Source: JARYGU01 sp033795365 (GTDB taxonomy: Bacteria; Pseudomonadota; Alphaproteobacteria; Rhizobiales; Rhizobiaceae). From it: a stretch of DNA of 64,000 nt. The translations under genes were made by a program, and so were the position numbers. The stretch is from NCBI GenBank assembly GCA_033795365.1, contig JARYGU010000019.1, positions 1-64,000 on the forward strand, given 5' to 3'. A model generated the notes under the pieces. It worked only from the letters and a program-made list of their open reading frames with translations. It was not told the origin of the DNA and ran no database searches. Shown one piece after another: positions 1-7,385 of this stretch (the first letter of the stretch is position 1; every line of letters starts with the position of its first letter).

Positions 1-240
1 GTGGCCGGGGCAGTCGACATGCGCATAGTGACGGTTCGGCGTCTCGTATTCGACATGCGCCGTCGAGATCGTGATGCCGCGCGCCTTTTCTTCCGGTGCG
101 GCGTCGATCTGGTCATACGCCTTGTACTCGCCGAAATACTTCGTGATCGCTGCCGTCAACGACGTCTTGCCATGGTCAACGTGGCCAATCGTGCCAATGT
201 TTACGTGAGGCTTGTTGCGCTCAAACTTACCTTTTGCCAT
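1..240 (-). CDS. tuf: Elongation factor Tu, N-terminal part (cut by window edge)
   Basis: EF-Tu delivers aminoacyl-tRNA to the ribosome as a GTPase. The minus strand encodes 80 residues starting MAKGKFERNKPHVNIGTIGH, with the P-loop GHVDHGKT at about residues 19-26, the switch I RGITI segment near 59-63 and the start of the G3 motif DCPGH at 80. The gene runs off the left edge. The ATG follows an AGGAAA ribosome site. The leader contains two hairpins and lies downstream of a tRNA-Tyr/tRNA-Gly operon. Rhizobia usually carry two near-identical tuf copies, one next to fusA and one near tRNA genes; this context fits the second. Identification is secure. Confidence 0.97.
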   Translation of the reverse strand, partial: MAKGKFERNKPHVNIGTIGHVDHGKTSLTAAITKYFGEYKAYDQIDAAPEEKARGITISTAHVEYETPNRHYAHVDCPGH

Positions 241-271
241 GTGAATGTTTCCTGTGAACGAAAGTTGGGCT

Positions 272-332
272 AACCGGCCCTTCCGGTTTGCGAGCCGTTT
301 AAGGCTTTCGCAACGAATGCGCAAGCCTTAAA
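272..332 (-). promoter_or_regulatory. Two hairpins in the tuf leader
   Basis: Positions 298-332 form a near-perfect hairpin on either strand: 10-bp arms TTTAAGGCTT/AAGCCTTAAA, then one mismatch, then four more pairs closing a TTCGT-type loop. A second hairpin with 6-bp arms AACCGG/CCGGTT sits at 272-288. Both lie 32-92 bases upstream of the tuf start in the presumed untranslated leader. No U-tract follows the large hairpin, so it is not a standard terminator. A role in mRNA stability or translation control is inference. Confidence 0.55.
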
Positions 333-708
333 TGCGCGGTCGCCCGTGCACCGGTTCGCGGTTGCGAAGAGCGAATTTCCACCTCGGAAAAATGCAGAAG
401 GGCTGAAAAGCGCAAAGAAGACAGATCCTTTTTCCGCAACCGGTTGCTGCGGTTTTCTGATGCATTTCGTTAGATAGCCCGATCGCGATGGGAAGCGAAC
501 CCGCACGATCCGGTTGGAAGAACGCCGGTTGCGACGCCGTTCATCCCCGATGGAACGGCCCGCGAGCGCCAGCCCTCTTAATATGACCTTAATTCATTCC
601 TTGCGTTCGGTTGCGGACAGGCGCAGTCTCGTATCTTCAGCGGCACATGTTCAGGGCGCCGCTGCTTCAGGGTCCAAATACCCTGGCCCCGTTTGAAAGG
701 AGGACGTT

Positions 709-888
709 ATGTCTTCCGACATTACCCCGAACGCGTTTCCTGCCAATCTACGGATGCTTCGCCTGATCCTGGCGCGAGCCGGCTTTGTCAGCGCCGAGAT
801 GAAGCCGCTTGACGGCGTCGAGCATACGGCCTCCCTGGATCTGATCAAACGCTTCAACGACGGGGTAATTTATCCGTCATTCCGCTGA
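709..888 (+). CDS. Small conserved-looking protein, 59 aa
   Basis: A 59-codon ORF starts with ATG at 709, six bases after an excellent AAAGGAGG ribosome site (697-703), and ends with TGA at 888. The product is soluble, with a predicted N-terminal helix (NLRMLRLILARAGFVSAEMK) and a C-terminal stretch ending in YPSFR. No known family is recognised. Its strand is opposite to tuf and the tRNAs. A perfect inverted repeat begins immediately after the stop codon. The strong ribosome site makes it a likely real gene despite its size. Confidence 0.6.
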   Translation: MSSDITPNAFPANLRMLRLILARAGFVSAEMKPLDGVEHTASLDLIKRFNDGVIYPSFR

Positions 889-909
889 ACGATATCCCGC
901 CGATATCGT
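889..909 (+). other. Perfect inverted repeat after the 59-aa gene
   Basis: ACGATATC and GATATCGT flank a five-base loop directly after the stop codon at 888. No U-tract follows, so it is either a weak 3'-end stabilising hairpin or a protein-binding dyad between two small genes. Confidence 0.4.
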
Positions 910-944
910 GCCGTGCCAAGGCATTCCAACCCAATGGAGACCCT

Positions 945-1085
945 ATGCCCATGACCGCTTATGATTGGTGGCTGCCCGTCGGGCAGCGCTTCCGGCAATT
1001 CAGATATGTGGAGTTCCTGATAAAGTCGATACCGGTGATCGCGTTCACCTTCATCGGCTATATGACGTTCAGGGACTTGCTCTGA
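945..1085 (+). CDS. Small membrane-type protein, 46 aa
   Basis: ATG at 945 follows a GGAG ribosome site at 936-939 and opens a 46-codon ORF ending TGA at 1083-1085. The N-terminal half is aromatic and basic (YDWWLPVGQRFRQFRY); the C-terminal half (FLIKSIPVIAFTFIGYMTF) could form one membrane helix. It is 56 bases downstream of the 59-aa gene on the same strand, so the two may be co-transcribed. No family recognised; function unknown. Confidence 0.45.
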   Translation: MPMTAYDWWLPVGQRFRQFRYVEFLIKSIPVIAFTFIGYMTFRDLL

Positions 1086-1106
1086 CACATCGAACGCTCC
1101 GGCAAT

Positions 1107-1136
1107 AAAAAAGGCCGGGGCGAAACCGCACCGACC
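1107..1136 (-). terminator. Rho-independent terminator of the small transcript
   Basis: On the minus strand a GGTCGG/CCGGCC stem (one G-U pair) is followed by six T residues. It sits 15 bases after the stop of the 28-codon ORF and reads toward tuf. Confidence 0.6.
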
Positions 1137-1150
1137 TTCCTCATAGCCGC

Positions 1151-1237
1151 TTATCTCACCAGTGCCAGTACATCCGTGGTCAAAAGCAAAAAAGCAACTG
1201 CGGCGATTGCGAGCGACAGATGCATTCCAGCGCTCAT
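1151..1237 (-). CDS. Possible 28-aa hydrophobic peptide
   Basis: ATG at 1237 opens a short ORF, MSAGMHLSLAIAAVAFLLLT followed by TDVLALVR, mostly one potential membrane helix. It lies wholly inside the candidate small transcript and ends 15 bases before its terminator. No convincing ribosome site precedes the ATG; a GAGGGA lies about 13 bases upstream. It could be a real micropeptide or chance coding in a small RNA. Confidence 0.3.
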   Translation of the reverse strand: MSAGMHLSLAIAAVAFLLLTTDVLALVR

Positions 1238-1257
1238 CAGCAATGCCGATGTCCCTC

Positions 1258-1286
1258 ATATAGGCGGCCATTGTGTTCAAAACAAG
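1258..1286 (-). promoter_or_regulatory. Sigma-70 promoter of the small transcript
   Basis: Minus strand: -35 CTTGTT (1281-1286), exactly 17 bases, -10 CTATAT (1258-1263). The -10 matches the alphaproteobacterial consensus perfectly. The predicted start is near 1250. Confidence 0.6.
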
Positions 1287-1336
1287 TTTGTTTGAAAGAT
1301 AACCGCCATACGGCACGGCCGGGCGGCTGAAAGTCT

Positions 1337-1410
1337 TGGAGCGGGTAGCGGGAATCGAACCCGCGTATTCAGCTTGGAAGGCTGCTGCTCTACCATTGAG
1401 CTATACCCGC
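1337..1410 (-). tRNA. tRNA-Gly(TCC)
   Basis: A 74-nt cloverleaf is read on the minus strand from GCGGGTATAGCTCAATGG to an encoded CCA, with acceptor GCGGGTA pairing TACCCGC, T-loop GTTCGATTC, and anticodon TCC in the loop CTTCCAAG. It lies 24 bases downstream of tRNA-Tyr and shares its promoter. Confidence 0.97.
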
Positions 1411-1434
1411 GGCGTTCGATCCTTACCTACGGAA

Positions 1435-1519
1435 TGGTGGAGGGAGTTGGATTTGAACCAACGTAGGCGAAGCCAACGGATTTACAGTCCGTCCCCTTTA
1501 ACCACTCGGGCATCCCTCC
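1435..1519 (-). tRNA. tRNA-Tyr(GTA)
   Basis: An 85-nt tRNA with a long variable arm is read on the minus strand, starting GGAGGGATGCCCGAGTGG and ending in an encoded CCA. The anticodon is GTA within ACTGTAAAT. It is the first gene of a tRNA-Tyr/tRNA-Gly unit with a strong promoter about 80 bases upstream. Confidence 0.97.
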
Positions 1520-1596
1520 ATTTTCCGTCGGGATCAAGCGACCAAGCATGTCAGGCCGAAAGGCTGCCTCGTGTGCCGCCCTCGATCTGCGCCGGG

Positions 1597-1625
1597 TATA
1601 TGACCGCCCCTTTTGATCCTGTCAA
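1597..1625 (-). promoter_or_regulatory. Promoter of the tRNA-Tyr/tRNA-Gly operon
   Basis: Minus strand: a perfect TTGACA (1620-1625), a 17-base spacer and CATATA (1597-1602). The predicted start near 1590 gives a 70-nt leader before tRNA-Tyr. It is divergent from rlmB. Confidence 0.7.
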
Positions 1626-1725
1626 CACGACGGCCTGCAAAAAAATGCGAAATTCGCAACAACCGTCATGCCCTTAATCGGCCTGCGGCATTTGCGGAAT
1701 TGTCCGCGACGGCTATAAGGCGGCA

Positions 1726-2601
1726 ATGAGCAAGGACGACACGACCGGCAAGAGCGCCCGGGACACACATTATGCGAAACTGCGCCGGGCGCATCGCGAC
1801 CAGCGGCGCGAGCGCGGGGAGATTCCGACGCCGCGCGACGACCGGCGCCGCAAGCAGGCGGAAGGCTGGAAGGCGCCGGCGCTTCCGCCGGACCAGGTCC
1901 ATCTCTACGGGCTGCATACGGTGCGCGCCGCGCTCGACAATCCGGACCGCCAGATCGTCAAACTGAGCGTCACGCAGAACGCCGCCCAGCGGCTGGAGCT
2001 CGGCGATCCGGCAACGCTGCCCTACCCGGTCGAAACCGTTCTTCCCTCGGATCTGGACAAGGTGCTCGGCCCCGACGCGATCCACCAGGGCGTGATGCTG
2101 GAAACGCGGCCCCTGCCCGTGCGCAAGCTCTCCGCGCTGAAGGACAGCCCGCTGATCCTGGTGCTCGACCAGGTGACCGATCCGCACAATGTCGGCGCGA
2201 TCATGCGCTCGGCCGTCGCCTTCGATGCCGGCGCAGTGATCACCACCATGCGCCACTCGCCGACCGAATCGGGCGTACTCGCCAAGACCGCCTCCGGTGC
2301 GCTCGAACTCATTCCCTATATCCAGGTCACCAATCTCGCCGATGCGCTCGAAGAGTTGCATAAGCTCGGATTCCTGTCGGTCGGACTTGATTCGGAAGGG
2401 CCGGCGCCGCTGGAGGGCATGCTTTCAGGCGACAGGATCGCCCTGGTGATGGGCTCCGAAGGCAAGGGGCTGCGCCAGAAGACCCGCGCCACCTGCAAGG
2501 TGCTTGCCCGGCTCGACATGCCGGGTGCGATCAAGTCGTTGAACGTCTCGAACGCCGCGGCGATCGCCCTTTACGCCACGCGGCAGCATCTTGCGGGATA
2601 G
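1726..2601 (+). CDS. rlmB: 23S rRNA 2'-O-ribose methyltransferase (TrmH/SpoU family)
   Basis: This SPOUT enzyme methylates a guanosine ribose of 23S rRNA with S-adenosylmethionine. The 291-residue protein has a basic, low-complexity N-terminus (residues 1-50), a substrate-binding region beginning at VHLYGLHTVRAAL (58-70), and the three SpoU motifs: DPHNVGAIMRSA (152-163), ALVMGSEGKGLR (239-250) and LNVSNAAAIALY (272-283), which form the trefoil-knot cofactor site. Length and motif order match RlmB; a tRNA methyltransferase of the same family cannot be fully excluded. It is divergent from the tRNA-Tyr/Gly operon. Confidence 0.88.
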   Translation: MSKDDTTGKSARDTHYAKLRRAHRDQRRERGEIPTPRDDRRRKQAEGWKAPALPPDQVHLYGLHTVRAALDNPDRQIVKLSVTQNAAQRLELGDPATLPYPVETVLPSDLDKVLGPDAIHQGVMLETRPLPVRKLSALKDSPLILVLDQVTDPHNVGAIMRSAVAFDAGAVITTMRHSPTESGVLAKTASGALELIPYIQVTNLADALEELHKLGFLSVGLDSEGPAPLEGMLSGDRIALVMGSEGKGLRQKTRATCKVLARLDMPGAIKSLNVSNAAAIALYATRQHLAG

Positions 2602-2609
2602 GATCGGGA

Positions 2610-2879
2610 TCAGCCGGGCGGATCAGCCGGGCGGTCTTCTTCGGGACAGCCTTCCCGCACTTTCCGCCAGCTGGTGACGTTCAGCACCATTTCGCAACGT
2701 GCGAGATGCTTTTGCCCGCCGATGTCGAGGCAGACGGACGCCCCGAGCGGATGGCTGCCGCCATCGCCGCTGCGGCAGATGCGGCCCATGACCGCCTGCC
2801 CGTCGGCGGCCGCAAGCACAGGCGCGTGCAGCCCCGGCAGCAACACGGCAAGGACACAAACCGTCGGCATCCAGCTCAT
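2610..2879 (-). CDS. Small secreted cysteine-containing protein
   Basis: The 89-residue product begins with a signal peptide (MSWMPTVCVLAVLLPGLHA, cleavage probably near residue 23-24, after LAA). The mature part of about 65 residues has four cysteines at about 35, 50, 62 and 78 that could form two disulphides in the periplasm. No characterised family recognised. It converges with rlmB, with only 8 bases between the stop codons. Signal peptide and even cysteine spacing argue that it is real. Confidence 0.65.
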   Translation of the reverse strand: MSWMPTVCVLAVLLPGLHAPVLAAADGQAVMGRICRSGDGGSHPLGASVCLDIGGQKHLARCEMVLNVTSWRKVREGCPEEDRPADPPG

Positions 2880-2977
2880 TCGGCCACCTCGGCCGGTAAT
2901 TTTAGTCCGATTTGGCGGAATGTCGACATTTGCCTACCGGCCCCGTACCCGCCACCGGCTTCGTGCGGATCTAAGCG

Positions 2978-3598
2978 TTAGCCGGTAAGCTTCCAGTTGC
3001 CGCCGGAGATGCCCTTTTCAGCTTCCGAGATGGCGGACTGCTTGGAGTCGGCGCTGAGGTTCAGCCCTTCGGCCCGGACGATCTCGATATCGGTGATGCC
3101 GAAGAAGCCGAGAACCGCCTGCAGGTAGCTTTCCTGGTGATCCATGATCGCGGCCGGGCCGGAGCTGTAATGTCCGCCACGGGTCGACACGACGACGACC
3201 TTCTTGCCCTTGGCCAGGCCTTCCGGACCATTCTCCGTGTAGCGGAACGTCTTGCCGGCGATCGCGATGCGGTCGATCCAGGCCTTGAGCTGGCTCGGCA
3301 GGCTGAAATTGTACATCGGCGCACCGATGATCACCGTATCGGCGGCGAGGAACTCTTCGAGGACGGCGGCATTGGTGGCCACCTCGGCGGCAATGACGGC
3401 ATCGATGTCTTCAGGCTTCGCATTGGCGGCCGCAAGGTGCAAGCCGGAAAGATGCGGGAGAGGATCGGAAACGAGGTCACGATGCGTGACCTTTGCTTCG
3501 GGGTTGTCGGCCTTGACCTGGGCCGCGATCGCGGCGGTCAGGCGACGGGATACGGAATGTTCTCCGAGAATGCCGGAGTCGATGTGAAGGACGTTCAT
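2978..3598 (-). CDS. azoR: FMN-dependent NADH:azo/quinone oxidoreductase
   Basis: AzoR reduces quinones and azo compounds by two-electron transfer from NADH using FMN, protecting against electrophile stress. The 206-residue protein has the flavodoxin-like start MNVLHIDSGILGEHSVSRRL (phosphate-binding SxxSVSR at 8-17), the FMN-binding PMYNFSLPSQLKAWIDR (about 94-110) and TRGGHYSS near 140. The ATG at 3598 gives the family's normal length, although the frame stays open upstream. It is divergent from a LysR-type regulator across a 136-bp gap with a perfect dyad, a common arrangement for regulator-controlled quinone reductases. Confidence 0.92.
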   Translation of the reverse strand: MNVLHIDSGILGEHSVSRRLTAAIAAQVKADNPEAKVTHRDLVSDPLPHLSGLHLAAANAKPEDIDAVIAAEVATNAAVLEEFLAADTVIIGAPMYNFSLPSQLKAWIDRIAIAGKTFRYTENGPEGLAKGKKVVVVSTRGGHYSSGPAAIMDHQESYLQAVLGFFGITDIEIVRAEGLNLSADSKQSAISEAEKGISGGNWKLTG

Positions 3599-3683
3599 GA
3601 TGAGCACCTCGTATTCGGATTTCGTTGGCCTGAGATATGCGAGAAAAACAATGCCCCGATAAGTCCGTCCTTTTCCAATTGAC

Positions 3684-3701
3684 TGTTTCCCTGAGGAAAC
3701 A
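3684..3701. promoter_or_regulatory. Dyad operator between azoR and the LysR gene
   Basis: TGTTTCC-CTGA-GGAAACA is a perfect 7-bp inverted repeat containing the T-N11-A pattern typical of LysR-type binding sites. It occupies the spacer after a TTGACT (3679-3684) that could be the -35 of the regulator's own promoter, so autorepression and control of azoR are both plausible. Confidence 0.65.
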
Positions 3702-3734
3702 ATAAAACGGGAAAAAGGAACCGGAGCCCGGCAC

Positions 3735-4682
3735 ATGCAAGACCTGAACGACCTCGCCCTGTTTGCAGCCGTGGTGAAGCACAAGGGGTTCACCGCTGCC
3801 GCCAACGCATTGGGCATGCCGAAATCGAAGATCAGCAAGCGCATCGCGGCTCTCGAGGAGCAGTTCGGCGTGCGCCTCATCGAGCGCTCGACGCGCAAGT
3901 TGCGGGTCACCGATATCGGGCTCTCCTTTTATGAACGCTGCGAAACCGTGCTTGCGGGGGTAGAGGCGGCGGAGGCCGTCGTCGCCGTCGCGAAGTCGGA
4001 GCCTTCGGGACCGGTGCGGCTCGCCATGCCGCCCGGCTTCGCACCGATGCTCGCCGATATCCTTCCGGCCTTCCTCAAGCAGCATCCGGCCGTGCGGCTT
4101 TCCATTCTGATGACGAACCACCCGGTGGATCTGATCGAGGAGAGGATCGATATCGCGCTCAGGGTCCGCGCAAGCTACGACGGCGATCAATCGCTGGTCA
4201 TCCGCAAGTTCGGCACCACCCGCAACTATGTCGTCGCAAGCCCCGCCTTCGTCGAAAGGCATGGGCCCGTCACCCTGGAGACGCTGGCGCAGTTTCCGAC
4301 CATCGCCATGCACGAGCAACCGACCCGTGTCGTCTGGTCGTTGGTCAATACGGCGGGCGAGTTCCGCGATATCGCCCACACACCCGTCCTCGCCTGCACC
4401 GATTTCGGCATTCTGGAGCGCGCCGCGATCGAAGGCGTCGGGATCGCGCTCCTTCCGGATACGGTGGTGGAAAGAGGTGTCAGGGCAGGACTTCTCGTTC
4501 CGTTGCTGCCGGACTGGACCTCACCCGAATTGACCGTCCACGTCGCGTTCACGTCCCGCCACGGCATGCTTCCCGCCGTACGCGCCCTCATCGACTTCCT
4601 CGCCGACAACCTCGCGCGCTCGATGAGCCGCTGCAAGGAAATCACGCCGAGCCCGCCGGCCACGCTCGACTGGGCGATATGA
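3735..4682 (+). CDS. LysR-family transcriptional regulator
   Basis: The 315-residue protein has the N-terminal winged helix-turn-helix of LysR regulators (residues 1-60; AAANALGMPKSKISKRIAAL as recognition region) followed by a periplasmic-binding-protein-like effector domain (about 90-295). It has no transmembrane or extra domains. It is divergent from azoR across a single clear dyad, so it most likely controls azoR in response to a quinone or electrophile, and itself. The family level is certain; the effector is unknown. Confidence 0.9.
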   Translation: MQDLNDLALFAAVVKHKGFTAAANALGMPKSKISKRIAALEEQFGVRLIERSTRKLRVTDIGLSFYERCETVLAGVEAAEAVVAVAKSEPSGPVRLAMPPGFAPMLADILPAFLKQHPAVRLSILMTNHPVDLIEERIDIALRVRASYDGDQSLVIRKFGTTRNYVVASPAFVERHGPVTLETLAQFPTIAMHEQPTRVVWSLVNTAGEFRDIAHTPVLACTDFGILERAAIEGVGIALLPDTVVERGVRAGLLVPLLPDWTSPELTVHVAFTSRHGMLPAVRALIDFLADNLARSMSRCKEITPSPPATLDWAI

Positions 4683-4747
4683 GGGACGAACCGACGATTT
4701 TTCCTTTACAGGCGCGGAGAATATGTTAACTCCCTTGCCCCAAGGAT

Positions 4748-4823
<76 letters not shown>

Positions 4824-4962
4824 AGAATTCCACCTTGCTGGGTGTGGCACGGGCGCTTGGCATTCGCCTCACCGTCTCCTCGAAGAACGAAGCGGCATAG
4901 TTCCTGTATGGCTCCTGAATGATCGCGTAAGGCGATAATCCTCCCGCAGGAAACGACACCCT

Positions 4963-4991
4963 CTTGAAGAATTTCCGGAAAATTCCAAAAT
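4963..4991 (+). promoter_or_regulatory. Promoter with dyad operator before the DUF982 gene
   Basis: CTTGAA (4963-4968), a 17-base spacer and CAAAAT (4986-4991). The spacer itself is exactly an inverted repeat, GAATTT-CCGGA-AAATTC (4969-4985), so a dimeric regulator bound there would lie between the -35 and -10 elements. Confidence 0.5.
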
Positions 4992-5038
4992 ATTAGCCGC
5001 TTCTTTTTCATCCGGTTTGAATGTGAAAGGAGGAAAAC

Positions 5039-5347
5039 ATGCACATTCCGGATCTGCCTTGGTCTATACCCGTTTCCGTTCGGCTGCAGTGCGGCCTGGA
5101 ACGGACCTTCTCCACGGTCTATGAAGCCCTGGATTTCCTCGAAAGCGAATGGCCTTTGCGAAAGGGCCAGAAATACGAGCGAGCGGTCCTTACCTGCCGT
5201 CGCGCTCTCAATCGGCTCACACCCGGCGCCGTTGCGCGCGAGGCATTCATAGCCGCGTGCCTTGAGGCCGGCATGCCCGCGAAAGCGATCGTGACGCCGT
5301 TCGTTGAAGCCCCATCCGCAAGGCCGACTGAACGCCCGGCCGCTTGA
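5039..5347 (+). CDS. DUF982 domain protein
   Basis: The 102-residue protein matches the rhizobial DUF982 pattern: an N-terminal strand (IPVSVRLQCGLERTFSTVYE), a helix with DFLESEWP around 32-40, a basic GQKYERAVLTCRRALNRL region (44-61) and VAREAFIAACLEAGM (66-80). The family is abundant in Rhizobiales and of unknown function. The start is well supported by AAAGGAGG seven bases upstream. A promoter with an internal dyad precedes it. A GACCCCG/CGGGGTC hairpin at 5360-5386 follows without a T-run. Confidence 0.85.
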   Translation: MHIPDLPWSIPVSVRLQCGLERTFSTVYEALDFLESEWPLRKGQKYERAVLTCRRALNRLTPGAVAREAFIAACLEAGMPAKAIVTPFVEAPSARPTERPAA

Positions 5348-5559
5348 GGCCGGCAGGCGGACCCCGTCTTTCGTCTTGGCGGGGTCTCGTCGAACCTTCA
5401 ATCCATTGTCCAAATTCGAGCGCCACAGCCGGTGAGCCTCTCCGCTCAACCTTCCGGGCTGGCGAATACGCCGGCATAGTGAACGCCGCGCCGCGCGCTT
5501 GCGCAGAATGCGTTCGAAGGAGTATGAGGCCCTGGCGAAATCAATTCAGGTTCAGCGAC

Positions 5560-6333
5560 ATGCGCCACTTCGGAACTCACATACGCGTCGTATCTGCCCT
5601 TGTCGTGCGTGAGATGTCCACCCGGTTCGGGGGCAAGCCCGGCGGATATATGTGGGCGATCCTGGAGCCGGCAGCCTATATAGCGCTGCTGACCATGGTC
5701 TTCAGCGCGATCTCCAGGGTTCCGGCGCTCGGCAGCAACTTTCCGCTTTTCTTCGCCACGGGCTTTCTTTCCTACCAGTTCTATCAGGCAACCTCGGGAT
5801 ATGTCGCCGCGGCCCTTCGGTCGAACATGAACCTCCTGAGCTATCCCGCGGTCGCCCCGATCGACACGTTGGCGGCGAGGCTGATCCTGCAGACGGGAAC
5901 ATCCGCCCTCGTGGCGGTGCTGGTGTTTTTCACCATAGCATGGACGATGGGCCTTCACCTGCAGCTGAATTGGACCGACATTTTCGAAGCGGCCTCGCTG
6001 GCCAGCATCCTGGCCTTCGGCGTGGGCCTGATGAACAATGTCGCTTTCATGAAATATCCGCTCTACGAGCAATTGTTCGGCATCGTGACGCGGCCGCTTT
6101 TCATGATGTCGGGTGTCTTCTTTCTGCCCGACCAGATGCCTCATCCGTATCAGGACGTGCTGCTGTTCAATCCGTTGTGTCACGTCATCATGCTGTTCCG
6201 GGAGGGATTCTATCCCGAATACCGCGCAACCGGCCTCGACATCCGCTATCTTGCGGAATTCTCCTTTGTCGCCCTGTTTCTCGGCATGATCGTTTTCACC
6301 TTTTCCCGGGCAACGATCCGCGGACGGCAGTGA
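5560..6333 (+). CDS. ABC-2 type polysaccharide export permease (KpsM/RkpT type)
   Basis: This is an inner-membrane permease of the capsule/O-antigen export ABC family. From ATG 5560 it has 257 residues, the usual KpsM length, with about six hydrophobic segments, the cytoplasmic N-terminal motif LVVREMSTRFGGKPGGYMWA (about 12-31) and a conserved MSGVFF...LFNPL region near 185-215. Earlier in-frame starts exist (ATG 5524, GTG 5478) but have poor ribosome sites. No ATPase or polysaccharide-export partner is adjacent, so it must pair with a component encoded elsewhere. Confidence 0.82.
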   Translation: MRHFGTHIRVVSALVVREMSTRFGGKPGGYMWAILEPAAYIALLTMVFSAISRVPALGSNFPLFFATGFLSYQFYQATSGYVAAALRSNMNLLSYPAVAPIDTLAARLILQTGTSALVAVLVFFTIAWTMGLHLQLNWTDIFEAASLASILAFGVGLMNNVAFMKYPLYEQLFGIVTRPLFMMSGVFFLPDQMPHPYQDVLLFNPLCHVIMLFREGFYPEYRATGLDIRYLAEFSFVALFLGMIVFTFSRATIRGRQ

Positions 6334-6537
6334 CGATCCCGACCACCCAAGGATTTCCGGCGCCTCACATGACCGCCACAGGAGCGGCGCGAATGATGTC
6401 CGCATTCCAAGTTTTATGATGCGCCCTTCGGCAAGGCATGCCACAAATGCTCTCCGGCGGCAGCCGCCTCGTCGTGCGGCTGCCGCGCAAACGATGTAAC
6501 CGCCGAGTGATCTGGCAGAGGAAGCGATCAGCCCCGC

Positions 6538-7311
6538 ATGGTACGTTCAATCAGTTCCCTTTCCTTCGTCGCCTCGCAGGCACCGGAAGCGCAGGAGGCG
6601 CGGCGCGAACTCATCGCGCTTTACGGCAACGAGGATCCGGACCGCGCCGACGTCATCGTGGCGCTCGGCGGCGACGGCTTCATGCTGCAGACCCTGCATG
6701 CGACGATGATTTCCGGAAAGCGCGTCTACGGCATGAATCGCGGCTCGGTCGGCTTCCTGATGAACCGCTACAGCTCCGGCGATCTTCTCGATCGCATCGC
6801 GAATGCGGTGGAAAATGCGTTTCGCCCCCTCGAAATGCAGACGATCGACGCAAGCGGACAGCAGCGCACGGCTTTCGCCATCAATGAGGTCTATCTGTTC
6901 CGGCAATCCTACCAGGCCGCCAAGCTGCGCGTCGTCATCGACGGCCGGGTGCGTCTCGACGAGCTGATCTGCGACGGCCTGCTTCTCTCCACGCCGGCCG
7001 GCTCGACGGCCTACAATCTTTCCGCCCACGGCCCCATCCTGCCGCTGGAGGCACCGCTTCTGGCGATGACGCCCGTCAGCCCCTTCCGCCCGCGCCGCTG
7101 GCGGGGCGCGCTTCTGTCGAACAAGGTAACGGTCGAAATCGAGGTGCTGGAGCCGGAGAAGCGGCCGGTCAATGCGGTCGCCGACAACACCGAAGTCAAA
7201 TCCGTGACCAGCGTGCGCGTCGGCGAATCGCCCACGATGACGGCGCGGATTCTTTCCGATCCGGATCATTCCTGGTCGGAACGCATTCTTGCCGAACAGT
7301 TCGATTACTGA
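6538..7311 (+). CDS. nadK: NAD kinase
   Basis: NAD kinase phosphorylates NAD to NADP. The 257-residue protein has the catalytic GGDG motif (VALGGDGFML, about 38-47), the NE-type substrate motif INEVYLFRQ (about 117-125), the glycine-rich TPAGSTAYNLSA (about 154-165) and the C-terminal DNTEVKSV segment that closes the NAD site. Length and motifs match the short bacterial enzyme also called PpnK. AGAGGAAG about 14 bases upstream is the likely ribosome site. Confidence 0.95.
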   Translation: MVRSISSLSFVASQAPEAQEARRELIALYGNEDPDRADVIVALGGDGFMLQTLHATMISGKRVYGMNRGSVGFLMNRYSSGDLLDRIANAVENAFRPLEMQTIDASGQQRTAFAINEVYLFRQSYQAAKLRVVIDGRVRLDELICDGLLLSTPAGSTAYNLSAHGPILPLEAPLLAMTPVSPFRPRRWRGALLSNKVTVEIEVLEPEKRPVNAVADNTEVKSVTSVRVGESPTMTARILSDPDHSWSERILAEQFDY

Positions 7312-7385
7312 TCTGCCACGCTGTTCAAGCAGGATTTGACGCCATTGCGCCACGCTCTACCTTTGACGCGAAGGAGTTCGGGATA

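Larger units (their letters stand above)
1107..1250 (-). ncRNA. Candidate small transcript, about 144 nt
   Basis: A rhizobial-type promoter at 1258-1286 and a rho-independent terminator at 1107-1136, both on the minus strand, define a short transcript between the tRNA-Gly gene and tuf. It contains a 28-codon hydrophobic ORF at 1151-1237 without a clear ribosome site, so it may be a regulatory RNA, a short mRNA, or both. The signals are seen in the sequence; transcription is inferred. Confidence 0.5.

Noticed and set aside
870..1316. 148-codon minus-strand frame between tRNA-Gly and tuf
   Set aside because: It overlaps the terminator and both small plus-strand genes, and its sequence is not protein-like.
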